A DNA stretch of 64,000 nt from Quadrisphaera sp. RL12-1S (GCF_014270065.1 NZ_JACNME010000004.1:310001-374000); one strand, 5' to 3'. Shown: positions 8,444 through 17,660, numbered from the stretch's first letter. Notes: generated by a model not told the origin, from the letters alone. Numbers and translations: made by a program.

Positions 8444-8515
8444 CGCCCGGCGCCGGCGGTGGCGGGTGGTCCGGGTGGGCTGCAACAGTCCGGCGGGCCG
8501 ACGCGTCATGGGTCC

Positions 8516-9031
8516 GTGATCGTGGATCGACGTCGAGCCGCCGTAGGCCCTGGATCAGGGGCGGCCCCCGCGCGGGGCAGGGCGGGCGGTGCAGCGCTCG
8601 TCGTCGTCCTCGGTGCGGTGGTGGGCGCGGCGCTGTCGTCGTGCTCCACCGACGGGGCTTCGGTGGGAGGCGGGCTGCCGCAGCTGCACGCCGGCGAGAG
8701 CGTCGACGCCGCCCCCGTCGCCTTCCGCGGGGTGCTCCGCGTCGGGGCCGATGGCTGCCAGCGGGTGCGGGTCGACGAACCCGCCGGCTCCACCGCTGAC
8801 CGGTGGGCCGTCTGGCCGACCGGCGGTGACCTCGCCGCTGACGGCTACGGAGCGGCGGTGGACGGCGAGACCTACGTCGACGGTGACGCCGTCACGGGAA
8901 CGGGCCGCCTCGTGGACCTGGCTGCGCTCCCGAACGGCGCCTCGCCCGGCAGCTACTTCAACGGTTCCGGCCGGTACTGCCACGCCGACACGAGCGGGGT
9001 GCTGGTCATGGACGACGTCGCGCACGCCTGA
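8516..9031 (+). CDS. Secreted lipoprotein of unknown function
   Basis: 171 residues from the GTG at 8516. A basic N-terminus is followed by a hydrophobic stretch ending in the lipobox ALSSC, with Cys43 as the lipid-bearing residue. The mature part is acidic and about 128 residues long, with two further cysteines (in DGCQRVRV and GRYCHADT) that could form a disulfide on the outer face. The sequence resembles no family I can name. It lies just before fmt but has the opposite kind of product, so co-function is not implied. Confidence 0.65.
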   Translation: MIVDRRRAAVGPGSGAAPARGRAGGAALVVVLGAVVGAALSSCSTDGASVGGGLPQLHAGESVDAAPVAFRGVLRVGADGCQRVRVDEPAGSTADRWAVWPTGGDLAADGYGAAVDGETYVDGDAVTGTGRLVDLAALPNGASPGSYFNGSGRYCHADTSGVLVMDDVAHA

Positions 9032-9083
9032 CCGTCCTCGGGCTGCTCGCCCCCGGCCGGGGGACGGCGAACGAGCCTGTCGG

Positions 9084-9089
9084 TACCGT
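9084..9089 (+). promoter_or_regulatory. -10 box TACCGT of fmt (leaderless)
   Basis: TACCGT ends 6 bases before the fmt GTG at 9096; no ribosome site is present between them. Confidence 0.45.
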
Positions 9090-9095
9090 GACCTG

Positions 9096-10043
9096 GTGCG
9101 CATCGTCTTCGCCGGCACCCCCGCCGTCGCCGAGACGGCGCTGGAGGCGCTGCTCTCCTCCGACCACGAGGTGGTCGGCGTGGTCTCGCGGCCCGACACC
9201 GTCGCCGGCCGCGGCCGCCGCGCCCTGCAGAGCCCCGTGGTGGTCCGCGCCCTCGCCGCGGGCCTGCCGGTGCTGCAGCCCACCCGGGCGTCTGACCCCG
9301 AGTTCCTCGCCGGCCTCGCCGCGCTCGAGCCCGACTGCTGCCCCGTGGTCGCCTACGGCGCGCTGCTGCCGCGCCCGGTGCTCGACGTGCCGCGCCTGGG
9401 CTGGGTGAACCTGCACTTCTCGCTGCTGCCGGCCTGGCGCGGCGCCGCCCCGGTGCAGCGCGCGGTCATGGCCGGGGACGACGTCACCGGCACCACCACC
9501 TTCCTCCTCGAGGAGGGCATGGACACCGGCCCGGTGCTGGGGACGACGACGACGACCGTCGGGCCCCGCGAGACCTCCGGCGAGCTGCTCGGCCGGCTCG
9601 CCGCCGACGGCGCGAAGCTGCTGGTCGCCACGCTCGACGGCCTGGAGGCCGGCGCGCTGGTGCCCGTCCCGCAGCCGTCCGAGGGCGTCAGCCTGGCGCC
9701 CAAGGTCACCGTGGAGGACGCCCGCGTGCGCTGGGACGAGCCGGCCTTCGCCGTGGACCGGCGGGTGCGCGGCGTGACGCCAGCGCCCGGCGCGTGGACC
9801 ACGGTGCACGCCGAGCGCCTCAAGGTGGGACCGGTCGAGCCGCTGGCGCCGGTGGCGCTGGCCACGGCCTCAGCCCCGCGGCTGGCGCCGGGTGAGCTGC
9901 TCGTGCAGGGCCAGGACGTGCTGGTCGGCACCGCCACCGTGCCGGTGCGCCTCGGCGAGGTGCAGCCGGCCGGCAAGCGCGCCATGCCCGCGGCGGCGTG
10001 GGCGCGCGGCGCGCGCCTCGGTGAGGGCGAGGTGCTGGTGTGA
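9096..10043 (+). CDS. fmt: Methionyl-tRNA formyltransferase
   Basis: 315 residues. Transfers a formyl group from 10-formyltetrahydrofolate to initiator Met-tRNA in the cytoplasm. The N-terminal Rossmann strand [19 protein letters not shown], the folate/catalytic segment [20 protein letters not shown] (about 105-124, with the Asn-His of the active site) and [13 protein letters not shown] (with the catalytic Asp) are all present. The C-terminal tRNA-binding barrel begins about residue 205. Length is normal. Its stop overlaps the start of rsmB by 4 bases (GTGA), so the pair is translationally coupled, the usual actinobacterial order. Confidence 0.96.
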   Translation: MRIVFAGTPAVAETALEALLSSDHEVVGVVSRPDTVAGRGRRALQSPVVVRALAAGLPVLQPTRASDPEFLAGLAALEPDCCPVVAYGALLPRPVLDVPRLGWVNLHFSLLPAWRGAAPVQRAVMAGDDVTGTTTFLLEEGMDTGPVLGTTTTTVGPRETSGELLGRLAADGAKLLVATLDGLEAGALVPVPQPSEGVSLAPKVTVEDARVRWDEPAFAVDRRVRGVTPAPGAWTTVHAERLKVGPVEPLAPVALATASAPRLAPGELLVQGQDVLVGTATVPVRLGEVQPAGKRAMPAAAWARGARLGEGEVLV

Positions 10044-11590
10044 CCCCGCCCGAGCGGCGCGGCCCACGGGGTCCGCAGCGCGGCGGACCGCGCCGCGGCC
10101 AGGCCGGTCCGGGTGGTCCGGGTGGTCCGGGTGGTGAGCCGCGCCCCTGGACGACGACGGCGCCCTCGGCCCGTCCGCGCAGCGGCGACCCCGCCCGGCG
10201 GGCGGCCTTCGACGTGCTGCGTGCCGTCGACGAGCAGGACGCCTACGCCAACCTCGTGCTGCCGCGCCTGCTGCGCGCCGCCCGGCTCGACGGGCGCGAC
10301 GCCGCCTTCGCCACCGAGCTCGCCTACGGCGCGCTGCGCGGCCGGGGCACCTACGACGCCGTCCTCGCCGCCTGCGTGGACCGGCCGCTCGCCCAGCTCG
10401 ACCCGCCCGTGCTCGACGCCCTCCGCCTGGGCGCCCACCAGCTGCTGGCCACCCGCGTGGCCCCGCACGCCGCGGTCAGCGAGACCGTGGCGCTGGTGCG
10501 CGGCGCCATCGGCGCCGGGCCCGCCGGCTTCGTCAACGCGGTGCTGCGACGCGTCGCCGAGCACGACCTGCCGACCTGGCTCGACCGGGTCGCCCCGCCG
10601 CTGGAGGGCCCGGGCGCCGACGTGGTCGCCGCGCTGGCGGTGCGGGAGAGCCACCCCGCGTGGGTGGTCCGCGCGCTGCGCGAGGCGCTCGTGCTGGCGG
10701 GCCGCCCCGTCGCGGAGCTGCCCGACCTCCTGGCCGCCGACAACGCCCGCCCCCACGTGGCGCTCGCCGCGCTCCCCGGCCTCGCTGAGCCGTCCGAGCT
10801 GCTCGCCGCCGGGGCGGAGCCCGGCCGCTGGTCTCCTCTCGCCGCGGTGATGCCCGACGGCGACCCCGGTGACCTGCCCGCCGTGCGCGAGGCCCGCGCC
10901 CGGGTGCAGGACGAGGGCAGCCAGCTCGCGGCGCTCGCGCTGCTGGCGGCACCGCTGCAGGGCGACGGCGACGGGCGCTGGGCCGACCTGTGCGCCGGCC
11001 CCGGCGGCAAGGCCGCGCTCCTCGCGGCGAGCGCCGCCCAGCGGGGAGCGCGGCTGCTGGCCGTGGAGGTGGCGCCGCACCGCGCGAAGCTCGTGGAGCA
11101 GGCGCTGGCCGGCGTGACCGGTGCCCACAACGGCGTCGTCGAGGTGGTGGCCGGCGACGGCCGCGCCGTCGGGTCCGAGCGGCCGGGGGAGTTCGACAGG
11201 GTGCTCGTCGACGCCCCCTGCACCGGCCTCGGCGCGCTGCGCCGCCGTCCGGAGGCCCGCTGGCGCCGCACCCCCGCCGACCTCGCGGCCCTCGCGCCGC
11301 TGCAGCGCGAGCTGCTCGGGTCCGCGCTGGAGGCGGTGCGCCCCGGTGGCGTGGTCGCCTACGTGACGTGCAGCCCGCACCCGGCGGAGACGCAGGCCGT
11401 GGTGGACGACGTCGTGCGCAGCTGGGCCAAGGACGGCGAGCCGCTCGAGGTGCTCGACGCCCCGGCCGTGCTGCGGGACCTGGCCGGCGTGGAGGCGGGC
11501 ACGGGCGACGGCGGCCGCCGCGCGCAGCTGTGGCCGCACCTGCACGGCACCGACGCGATGAGCGTCAGCCTGCTCCGCCGACCCCTCTGA
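10040..11590 (+). CDS. rsmB: 16S rRNA m5C967 methyltransferase RsmB (Sun/NusB family)
   Basis: 516 residues. An unusual Gly/Pro/Arg-rich N-terminal 50 residues precedes a NusB-like helical domain (about 55-190, [20 protein letters not shown]) and a Rossmann methyltransferase domain. SAM binding is seen in [14 protein letters not shown] (about 316-329). Both cysteines of the RNA m5C mechanism are present: Cys394 in DAPCTGLG and Cys444 in VTCSPHP. It methylates C967 of 16S rRNA in other bacteria. Starts inside the fmt stop codon and is followed by a hairpin. Confidence 0.94.
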   Translation: MTPPERRGPRGPQRGGPRRGQAGPGGPGGPGGEPRPWTTTAPSARPRSGDPARRAAFDVLRAVDEQDAYANLVLPRLLRAARLDGRDAAFATELAYGALRGRGTYDAVLAACVDRPLAQLDPPVLDALRLGAHQLLATRVAPHAAVSETVALVRGAIGAGPAGFVNAVLRRVAEHDLPTWLDRVAPPLEGPGADVVAALAVRESHPAWVVRALREALVLAGRPVAELPDLLAADNARPHVALAALPGLAEPSELLAAGAEPGRWSPLAAVMPDGDPGDLPAVREARARVQDEGSQLAALALLAAPLQGDGDGRWADLCAGPGGKAALLAASAAQRGARLLAVEVAPHRAKLVEQALAGVTGAHNGVVEVVAGDGRAVGSERPGEFDRVLVDAPCTGLGALRRRPEARWRRTPADLAALAPLQRELLGSALEAVRPGGVVAYVTCSPHPAETQAVVDDVVRSWAKDGEPLEVLDAPAVLRDLAGVEAGTGDGGRRAQLWPHLHGTDAMSVSLLRRPL

Positions 11591-11612
11591 CCTCCGGCAC
11601 TCGCGCCGGAGG
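11591..11612 (+). terminator. Hairpin directly after rsmB
   Basis: CCTCCGGC (11591-11598), 6-base loop, GCCGGAGG (11605-11612), a perfect 8-base stem starting immediately after the stop codon. Confidence 0.5.
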
Positions 11613-11691
11613 TGGCGCTCAGGCGCATGATCGTCGTGGGAGGGGTGGCCGCCTCGCCCTCCCCCGGGGACGATCATGCGGGCCTGCGCCA
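11611..11691. repeat. Inverted pair of the GGCGC-AGG-TGATCGTC repeat
   Basis: GGCGCTCAGGCGCATGATCG (from 11614) is followed by the inverted form, whose reverse complement reads GGCGCAGGCCCGCATGATCG (ending at 11691). The first copy matches the repeat at 4445-4473 in GGAGGTGGCGCTCAGG and TGATCGTC. Between them lies GGGAGG/CCTCCC complementarity, so the pair can fold into one large hairpin. Confidence 0.6.
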
Positions 11692-11737
11692 CATCGCGCG
11701 GGCCGGGGGAGGGGGAGCGTCGCCGGGGCGTCCGTCC

Positions 11738-11743
11738 TACGGT
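11738..11743 (+). promoter_or_regulatory. -10 box TACGGT (leaderless)
   Basis: TACGGT ends 7 bases before the GTG at 11751. Confidence 0.4.
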
Positions 11744-11750
11744 CGGGGGC

Positions 11751-11978
11751 GTGGCAGCGAGCAGGGGGACGGGCGGCAGCGGGACGGGGCGGGCGTTCCG
11801 CAGCGCGCTCGTGACGATCGGGCTGGGCGTGGTGCTCGCCATCGTCGTCGGTGTGGTGGTGGGCCTGGTGCAGGGCGATGTCGCCCGCGGGCTCGCCTCG
11901 TGGGGCAGCCCGGTGTTCTTCGTGGCTGTGGTCGTGGCCGTGTTCTTGGCCTACCGGTCGGGGGAGGGGCGCCGCTGA
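11751..11978 (+). CDS. Small two-segment membrane protein
   Basis: 75 residues. The N-terminal 18 residues are Gly/Ser/Arg rich, followed by two hydrophobic helices (about 20-40 and 50-67) separated by QGDVARGLASWG, then a basic tail YRSGEGRR. The topology would place both ends in the cytoplasm. No family recognised. The -10 box and the codon pattern support it as a real gene. Confidence 0.55.
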   Translation: MAASRGTGGSGTGRAFRSALVTIGLGVVLAIVVGVVVGLVQGDVARGLASWGSPVFFVAVVVAVFLAYRSGEGRR

Positions 11979-11989
11979 GCGCTCGTCGG

Positions 11990-11995
11990 TAGGTT
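11990..11995 (+). promoter_or_regulatory. -10 box TAGGTT of rpe (leaderless)
   Basis: TAGGTT ends 7 bases before the rpe GTG at 12003. Confidence 0.45.
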
Positions 11996-12002
11996 CTCGG
12001 GC

Positions 12003-12656
12003 GTGGCCGTGACCATCGCCCCGAGCATCCTGTCCGCGGACTTCGCCAACCTCGAGGCGGAGCTGGGGCGCATCGCCACCGCCGACTGGGCCCACGTGGA
12101 CGTCATGGACGCCCACTTCGTGCCCAACCTCACCCTCGGCCTGCCGGTGGTGCAGCGCCTCGCGCAGGTCAGCCCGGTGCCGCTGGACTGCCACCTCATG
12201 ATCGCCGACCCCGACCGGTGGGCCCCCTCCTACGCCGAGGCCGGCGCGCACTCGGTGACCTTCCACGCCGAGGCCGCCTCGGCGCCCGTCCGCCTGGCCC
12301 GCGAGCTGCGCGAGCGCGGCGCCCGCGCCGGGCTCGCGCTGAGCCCCGCCACCCCCGTCGAGCCGTTCCTCGACTGGCTGGGCGAGGTCGACATGGTCCT
12401 CGTCATGACCGTGGAGCCCGGGTTCGGCGGCCAGAGCTTCCTCGACGGGTGCCTGCCCAAGCTGCGCCGCCTGCGCCGCGCCGTCGACGAGCACGGCCTG
12501 GAGGTGCGCCTGCAGGTGGACGGCGGCGTCTCCGCCGAGACCGTCGAGCGCTGCGCCGAGGCCGGCGCCGACGTCTTCGTGGCCGGCTCGGCCGTCTACG
12601 GCGCGGACGACCCGGCCGCCGCGATCGCGCAGCTGCGCCAGCTCGCCGGCGGGTGA
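12003..12656 (+). CDS. rpe: Ribulose-phosphate 3-epimerase
   Basis: 217 residues, the normal length. TIM-barrel enzyme of the pentose phosphate pathway, interconverting ribulose 5-phosphate and xylulose 5-phosphate. [16 protein letters not shown] opens the barrel; [16 protein letters not shown] carries the metal-binding His and catalytic Asp; DCHLMI gives a second metal His; [12 protein letters not shown] and VDGGVS form the phosphate-binding loops. The GTG start is fixed by the -10 box and by the immediate start of the first strand. Confidence 0.96.
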   Translation: MAVTIAPSILSADFANLEAELGRIATADWAHVDVMDAHFVPNLTLGLPVVQRLAQVSPVPLDCHLMIADPDRWAPSYAEAGAHSVTFHAEAASAPVRLARELRERGARAGLALSPATPVEPFLDWLGEVDMVLVMTVEPGFGGQSFLDGCLPKLRRLRRAVDEHGLEVRLQVDGGVSAETVERCAEAGADVFVAGSAVYGADDPAAAIAQLRQLAGG

Positions 12657-12719
12657 GCGCTGGGCTGGCCGGCGGGTGAACCCTCCCTGAGGAGGACGAC
12701 GACGCTCGACGCCCGCCCC

Positions 12720-12725
12720 TAGGGT
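12720..12725 (+). promoter_or_regulatory. -10 box TAGGGT of flotillin operon (leaderless)
   Basis: TAGGGT ends 7 bases before the GTG at 12733. It is the only clear promoter before the five-gene block 12733-17593. Confidence 0.45.
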
Positions 12726-12732
12726 CGAGCGC

Positions 12733-14289
12733 GTGGACCTGACACCGGTGCTCGTTCCCGTCGTCGTGATCGGCGTCATCGTCGTCGTCGTGCTGGTGGT
12801 GGTCTTCTCCATCGCGCGGCGCTACAAGATCGCGAGCCCGTCGGAGGCGTTCATCGTCACCGGCCGCAAGGGCAAGGCGGTGACCAACCCCGAGACGGGC
12901 CAGGTCTCCACCGACCTGTCCGGGCAGCGCGTGGTCATGGGCGGCGGCGTCTTCGTGAAGCCGCTCGTCGAGCGCGTGCACGTGCTGTCCCTGAGCAGCC
13001 GCCGGATCTCGGTGAAGATCGGCGGGGCGGTGTCCAAGCAGGGCATCCGCCTCAACCTGGACGCGGTCGCCATCGTCAAGGTGGGCGGCACCGAGGACAA
13101 CGTGCGCGCCGCCGCGCAGCGCTTCCTGCACCAGCAGGACGAGATCGAGTCGTTCACGCAGGAGGTCCTCGCGGGCTCGCTGCGCTCCATCGTGGGCACG
13201 CTGACGGTGGACGAGATCATCCGCGACCGCGCCGCGTTCGCCGCGCAGGTGGCCGAGGAGTCCATCTCCTCGCTGAGCAACCAGGGCCTGGTGCTGGACA
13301 CCTTCCAGATCCAGGACGTCTCCGACGACACCAACTACCTGCGCGACCTCGGCCGCCCGGAGGCCGCCGCCGCAGCCCGCAACGCCGCCATCGCCGAGGC
13401 CGCCGCCCGTCGCGAGGCCAGCCAGGCCCAGGCCAAGGCCGACGAGGCCATCTCGGAGAGCCAGCGCGACCTCGACCTGCGCCGCTCCGCGTTCAAGGCC
13501 GACACCGACCGCGCCGCCGCCGACGCCGAAGCGGCCGGGTCCCTGGCCAAGGCCCAGCGCGACCAGGAGGTGCTCACCAGCCAGGAGCGCGTGGCCGAGC
13601 GGCAGGCGGCGCTGACCGAGCGCCAGCTCGACACCCAGGTCCGCAAGCCCGCCGACGCCGCCCGCTACCAGGCCGAGCAGGAGGCCCAGGGCCGCCGCAA
13701 CGCCGAGATCTTCCAGGCCGAGGGCGCCAAGGCCACCGCCATCGCCGAGGCGCAGGCCGAGGCCGAGCGCACCCGCCTGGCCACCGCCGCCAACGCCGAG
13801 CGCGCCACCACCTTCGCCAAGGCCGACGCCGACGCCGCCCGCGTGGCCGCCGCGGCTGCCGCCGAGAAGGTGCGCCTGGAGGGCGAGGCCGAGCTCGCCC
13901 GCCGCACCGCCATCGCCAACGCCGTGCGCGCCGAGGGCGAGGCCGAGGCCGCCGCCATCCGCGCCAAGGGCGAGGCCGAGGCCGAGACCCAGCGCCTGCG
14001 CGCGGAGGCCTTCGAGCGCTACGGCCAGGCCGCCACCACGCAGATGGTGGTGGAGGCGCTGCCCAAGGTGGCCCGCGAGCTCGCGGCTCCCATGGCCGCC
14101 ATCAGCGACCTCACGGTCATCTCCACCGACGGCGCGAGCGCCCTCTCCAAGGGCGTGGCCACCAACCTCACCGAGACCCTCGAGCTGGTGCGCCGCACCA
14201 CCGGCGTAGACGTCGGCGCCCTCCTGCGCCGCAGCGCCGGCGGCGACGCCGCCACCTCCACCCGCAGCACCGCCGACACCGAGGCCTGA
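12733..14289 (+). CDS. Flotillin-like SPFH/band 7 membrane protein
   Basis: 518 residues. One N-terminal membrane segment (about 5-26, Val/Ile rich), then an SPFH/prohibitin domain (about 30-205: FIVTGRKGKAVTNPETGQ, KPLVERVHVLSLSSRRISVK, and DEIIRDRAAFAAQVAEESIS), then a long Ala/Glu/Arg coiled coil (about 215-430) and a flotillin C-terminal part ending in a Ser/Thr-rich tail. Family role: scaffold of membrane microdomains, oligomerising through the coiled coil. It heads a probable operon with an LRR protein, a lipoprotein, an ATP-grasp enzyme and a DUF350 protein; in E. coli a comparable set (YqiK, YgiB/YjfM, YgiC/YjfC, YjfL) is known. Confidence 0.9.
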   Translation: MDLTPVLVPVVVIGVIVVVVLVVVFSIARRYKIASPSEAFIVTGRKGKAVTNPETGQVSTDLSGQRVVMGGGVFVKPLVERVHVLSLSSRRISVKIGGAVSKQGIRLNLDAVAIVKVGGTEDNVRAAAQRFLHQQDEIESFTQEVLAGSLRSIVGTLTVDEIIRDRAAFAAQVAEESISSLSNQGLVLDTFQIQDVSDDTNYLRDLGRPEAAAAARNAAIAEAAARREASQAQAKADEAISESQRDLDLRRSAFKADTDRAAADAEAAGSLAKAQRDQEVLTSQERVAERQAALTERQLDTQVRKPADAARYQAEQEAQGRRNAEIFQAEGAKATAIAEAQAEAERTRLATAANAERATTFAKADADAARVAAAAAAEKVRLEGEAELARRTAIANAVRAEGEAEAAAIRAKGEAEAETQRLRAEAFERYGQAATTQMVVEALPKVARELAAPMAAISDLTVISTDGASALSKGVATNLTETLELVRRTTGVDVGALLRRSAGGDAATSTRSTADTEA

Positions 14290-14311
14290 GGACCAGCGCC
14301 GAGGTGCGCGC

Positions 14312-15337
14312 ATGAGGCTCCCCCTGCTGTGGGAGGACGACCTGGCCGATGTCGCAAGCCCGATCGTGCCCGGGGTCCTCTCGCTCGTGCCGCGCGACGT
14401 CACCGTGGTCCAGTTCGACGAACCGCTGACCGATCGCGACCACCGCAGACTCGGCCGGTGGTTCCAGAAGCACCCGGGTGTCACGCTGCGCGCCTACGCG
14501 GAGGGACTCGGGACCTCGGACGACCTGTCGTTCTTGCGGCACTACCCCGGGCTCACCGGCCTGAGCCTCAACTGCTTCTACGAGCCGCCGGTGCTCGACG
14601 CCCGGAACCTCGAGCACCTGCCGCTGACCCTGCGTGAGCTCCACCTCGAGGTCAGGACCAGTGGCAACGCGCTGCACAGGCTCGCGGACCTCCCTCACCT
14701 GCAACGGCTGAGCCTGGCCCACCACCGCCGCCTGCCGCCGGTGCTGTCGCAGCTGGCCTCGCTACGGGAGCTCCACCTGGAGGGTCCCGTGAAGGACCTC
14801 GAACCGCTGGCTGGTCTGACCCAGCTCGAGCACCTGAAGCTCCGGTCCGTCACGGCCGACCTGTCTCCGCTGATGGCGCTGACCCAGCTGCGCGCGCTGG
14901 AGATCCGCCTCGGAGGGACCACCGACCTCAGCGCGGTCCCCGACATCGGCGAGATCACCTACCTCGAGCTGTGGCTGGTCCGCGGTCTCACCGACCTGGA
15001 GTTCCTCGCCGACATGTGCCACCTGCAACACCTGTTCCTCCAGGCGCTCCGCAACGTGCACGCCCTCCCGGACCTGTCGGCGTGCACCGCTCTCGAGCGG
15101 GTGCACCTCGAGACGATGAAGGGGCTGGTCGACCTCGCCTCCCTCGCCACCGCTCCCGCCCTGCGGCAGCTCTGGATGGTCGACTTCAGCCACCTGCAGC
15201 CCGAGGACCTGCTGCCGTTGAAGGCCTGCGGCGCTCTGGAGGAGCTCGGCATCGGCATGGGCAGCGACCGCAAGAACGTCGCGGCGCGGGACCTGCTCCG
15301 CATCCCCGGCTCCTACGGCGGTCACGAATGGCCGTAG
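14312..15337 (+). CDS. Leucine-rich-repeat protein
   Basis: 341 residues, no signal peptide or membrane segment, so cytoplasmic. About ten leucine-rich units of 21-24 residues run from about residue 85 to 315 (for example LPHLQRLSLAHHRRL, LASLRELHLEGPVKDL, LTQLEHLKLRSVTADL, MCHLQHLFLQALRNVHAL), giving a solenoid for protein binding. The N-terminal 80 residues contain FDEPLTDRDHRRLGRWFQKH and look like a separate cap. The ATG is 22 bases after the flotillin stop with GAGGTG just ahead. No enzyme motif is present. The position between flotillin and the ATP-grasp enzyme suggests an adaptor for that module; this is inference. Confidence 0.75.
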   Translation: MRLPLLWEDDLADVASPIVPGVLSLVPRDVTVVQFDEPLTDRDHRRLGRWFQKHPGVTLRAYAEGLGTSDDLSFLRHYPGLTGLSLNCFYEPPVLDARNLEHLPLTLRELHLEVRTSGNALHRLADLPHLQRLSLAHHRRLPPVLSQLASLRELHLEGPVKDLEPLAGLTQLEHLKLRSVTADLSPLMALTQLRALEIRLGGTTDLSAVPDIGEITYLELWLVRGLTDLEFLADMCHLQHLFLQALRNVHALPDLSACTALERVHLETMKGLVDLASLATAPALRQLWMVDFSHLQPEDLLPLKACGALEELGIGMGSDRKNVAARDLLRIPGSYGGHEWP

Positions 15338-15369
15338 CCTCGGCGCTTCCGATCGTGCGGGGGGAACGG

Positions 15370-15891
15370 GTGAGGAAGTCGGCAGCGGTGCCGCTCGTCA
15401 TCACGTCGTCGCTGGCGCTGGCCCTGTCCGGGTGCTCCGGGTCGAGCACCAGCAGCGGGTCGAGCGGCAGCGACGGTTCGGAGTCCGAGTACCAGGGCGT
15501 CTGCGTGGACCAGGCGACCAACCAGCGCGCCCCGGACTCCGACTGCGGTGACGACGACGGCCACGGCGGCACCGGAGGCTCCGGGGGCGGCCACTACTGG
15601 TACTACGGCGGTCGTGGCGCGCGCATCCCGTCCATCGGCTCGCCCATGCCCGCCGGCGGTGGCTCCGGCGGCGGGTCGGGCACGCAGAACGGGCAGTACG
15701 CGGGCTTCGACCGCAGCGTGCCGGACGGTTCCACGTACGTCTCGGGAGGGGCGCCCGCGGCCGGAGGCACCGTCAGCGACGAGTCCCTGCGCTCGGCGTC
15801 GTCGTCCTCCGGCGGCCGGGTGCTGAGCTCGGGGGAGTCCGGCAGCACCGTCCGGGGCGGGCTCGGCGGCGGCTCGAAGGCGGGCAGCTGA
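15370..15891 (+). CDS. Small Gly/Ser-rich lipoprotein, YgiB/YjfM-like by position
   Basis: 173 residues from the GTG at 15370, chosen over the in-frame ATG at 15328 because GGGGGGAA lies just ahead and the signal peptide starts at once. Lipobox ALSGC gives Cys22. The mature protein has a Ser/Gly linker, a two-cysteine stretch (YQGVCVDQATNQRAPDSDC), then GGHYWYYGGRGARIPSIGSP and a Gly/Ser tail. The CVDxxTxxRxPDxxC and WYYGG features resemble the DUF1190-type lipoproteins encoded beside glutathionylspermidine-synthase-like genes. The next gene (22 bases downstream) is that enzyme. Confidence 0.7.
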   Translation: MRKSAAVPLVITSSLALALSGCSGSSTSSGSSGSDGSESEYQGVCVDQATNQRAPDSDCGDDDGHGGTGGSGGGHYWYYGGRGARIPSIGSPMPAGGGSGGGSGTQNGQYAGFDRSVPDGSTYVSGGAPAAGGTVSDESLRSASSSSGGRVLSSGESGSTVRGGLGGGSKAGS

Positions 15892-15912
15892 CGTGAGCGC
15901 CGGAGCCGAGCG

Positions 15913-17133
15913 GTGAGGCGCGTCCGCACCACCCCGCGTCCCGGCTGGCGCGAGACGGTGGTCTCCCAGGGCCTCGTCTACCCGACCACGCCCTCGCGCT
16001 CGGGCCTGGGCGAGGACGACTACTGGTTCGAGCGGGCCTGCTACGTGCTCACCTCCGACGAGGTCGACCACCTCGAGGGCGTCACCGAGCGCGTCCACGC
16101 GATGTGCGTGGAGGCCGCCCGCTACCTCTGCAGCGGGGAGTGCGGTGACCTCGGCCTGCCGCCCGGCTCGCTGGAGGCCGCCCGCGCCAGTCTCGACGCC
16201 GCCCCGCCGTCGCTCTACGGCAGGTTCGACCTCCGCTTCGACGGCCGCGACGGCCAGCCCGCCAAGGTGCTCGAGTACAACGCCGACACCCCCACCGGGC
16301 TCGTGGAGGCGAGCGTCGCCCAGTGGTACTGGCTGCAGGACGTCGCGCCCGAGCTCGACCAGTGGAACTCCCTGCACGAGCGGCTCGTGGAGGCCTGGCG
16401 CGGCGTCCGCGAGCGGACGGGCCTCGGCGTGCTGCACCTGGCCCACCTCGGCGCCGAGAAGAGCGGCGAGGAGGAGATGACGGTCGGGTACCTGCGCGAC
16501 TGCGCCGACCAGGCCGGCTGGTCCACGCGGCAGCTGCAGGTGGAGCAGCTGGGCTGGAACCCCGACGTGCAGCGGTTCATCGGGCTGGACGACGACGTCA
16601 TCGACGTCCTCTTCAAGCTCTACCCCTGGGAGGACGTGCTCTGGGAGGACTTCGGCGCCCACGCGCTGACCACCCTCGAGCAGGGCTCCACGGTGTGGCT
16701 GGAGCCGCTGTGGAAGGTGGTGCTGTCCAACAAGGCGCTGCTCGTGGCGCTGTGGCGGTGCTTCCCCGGCCACGAGAACCTCCTGCCGGCCGCGTTCGAG
16801 CCCGACGGGATGGCCGAGTGGGTCAAGAAGCCCCTCCACGGCCGGGAGGGCGACAACATCGAGGTCTCCTCCCGCGACCTGTCGCTGGTCCAGCCCGGCG
16901 AGTACGGCGAGGAGGGCTCCGTCTACCAGCAGTACGTGCGCATGCCCGACTTCGACGGCAACAAGGCCGTGGTCGGCTCCTGGGTGGTGGACGGGAAGGC
17001 CGCCGGGTGCGGCATCCGCGAGAGCGACTCGCCCGTCACCGACTACTACGCGCGCTTCGTGCCGCACCACATCGACGGGCCGGCGCCGAGCCCGCAGCAG
17101 CGGGCCGCGTGGCTCCACGAGCCGGCGACCTGA
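15913..17133 (+). CDS. Glutathionylspermidine synthase-like ATP-grasp ligase (YgiC/YjfC type)
   Basis: 406 residues, as usual for the stand-alone ligase without amidase domain. The N-terminal part is the pre-ATP-grasp region (WRETVVSQGLVYPTT), and the ATP-grasp signatures follow: KVLEYNADTPTGLVEAS (about 118-134), FKLYPWEDVLWEDF (about 233-246), KPLHGREGDNIEV (about 305-317) and SWVVDGKAAGCGIRESD. Family members bind ATP and join an amine or peptide to a carboxylate; in this subfamily the substrate is unknown and glutathione is normally absent in actinobacteria, so glutathionylspermidine is unlikely. Together with the lipoprotein and DUF350 it forms a conserved set. Confidence 0.85.
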   Translation: MRRVRTTPRPGWRETVVSQGLVYPTTPSRSGLGEDDYWFERACYVLTSDEVDHLEGVTERVHAMCVEAARYLCSGECGDLGLPPGSLEAARASLDAAPPSLYGRFDLRFDGRDGQPAKVLEYNADTPTGLVEASVAQWYWLQDVAPELDQWNSLHERLVEAWRGVRERTGLGVLHLAHLGAEKSGEEEMTVGYLRDCADQAGWSTRQLQVEQLGWNPDVQRFIGLDDDVIDVLFKLYPWEDVLWEDFGAHALTTLEQGSTVWLEPLWKVVLSNKALLVALWRCFPGHENLLPAAFEPDGMAEWVKKPLHGREGDNIEVSSRDLSLVQPGEYGEEGSVYQQYVRMPDFDGNKAVVGSWVVDGKAAGCGIRESDSPVTDYYARFVPHHIDGPAPSPQQRAAWLHEPAT

Positions 17134-17155
17134 GGGACGAGGGACGGAGGGGCCA

Positions 17156-17593
17156 GTGGACGGGTTGGGCACGGCGGTCGGTGCTGCCGCGGTGTACACG
17201 GCGGTGGGCCTGGGACTGCTGCTCGTGGGCTTCTACGCCCTCGACCTCATCGTCCCCGGGCGCCTCGCGCAGCGGGTCTTCCGGGACGCCGAGCCCGGCG
17301 CCGCGCTGGTCACCGCCGCCGGCGCCGTGGGCGTGGGCCTGATCACCTTCACCACCATCTGGCGCAACGCCGACGCCGGCTTCGGCCCGGCGCTGCTGTG
17401 GACGGTGGTGTTCGGGCTGGTGGGCATCGTCCTGCAGGCGGCGGCGCTGGTGCTGCTGGACCTGCTGACACCGGGCCGCCTGGGCGACCTCGTCTGCGCC
17501 CGCCAGCCCTCGGGTGCGATGCACCCGGCGGCGTGGGTGACGGCGGCGTTCCAGCTGGCCGTGGCGGGCGTCGTCGTCGCCTCGGTGGCCTGA
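17156..17593 (+). CDS. DUF350 (UPF0719/YjfL-like) membrane protein
   Basis: 145 residues with four hydrophobic segments (about 8-27, 45-65, 75-100, 122-144). The first helix ends in [16 protein letters not shown] and the third is followed by [13 protein letters not shown], so the protein is an internal repeat of two DUF350 halves, each with the same (L/V)xPGRL motif. DUF350 proteins are small inner-membrane proteins of unknown function that recur beside glutathionylspermidine-synthase-like ATP-grasp genes. Starts 22 bases after that gene; last gene of the block. Confidence 0.85.
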   Translation: MDGLGTAVGAAAVYTAVGLGLLLVGFYALDLIVPGRLAQRVFRDAEPGAALVTAAGAVGVGLITFTTIWRNADAGFGPALLWTVVFGLVGIVLQAAALVLLDLLTPGRLGDLVCARQPSGAMHPAAWVTAAFQLAVAGVVVASVA

Positions 17594-17660
17594 CCCGTCG
17601 CGCCGTCCGCGCACGGCCGGTCCCGCAGCGCCCCGCTCGCCGCGCCGGTGGGTGGTCTGC

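Noticed and set aside
9353-11842. Minus-strand 829-residue frame opposite fmt and rsmB
   Set aside because: Shadow without motifs, typical of very GC-rich coding DNA.
15913-17133. True glutathionylspermidine synthesis
   Set aside because: The protein lacks the amidase domain, and actinobacteria normally use mycothiol and lack glutathione, so I keep only the family name.
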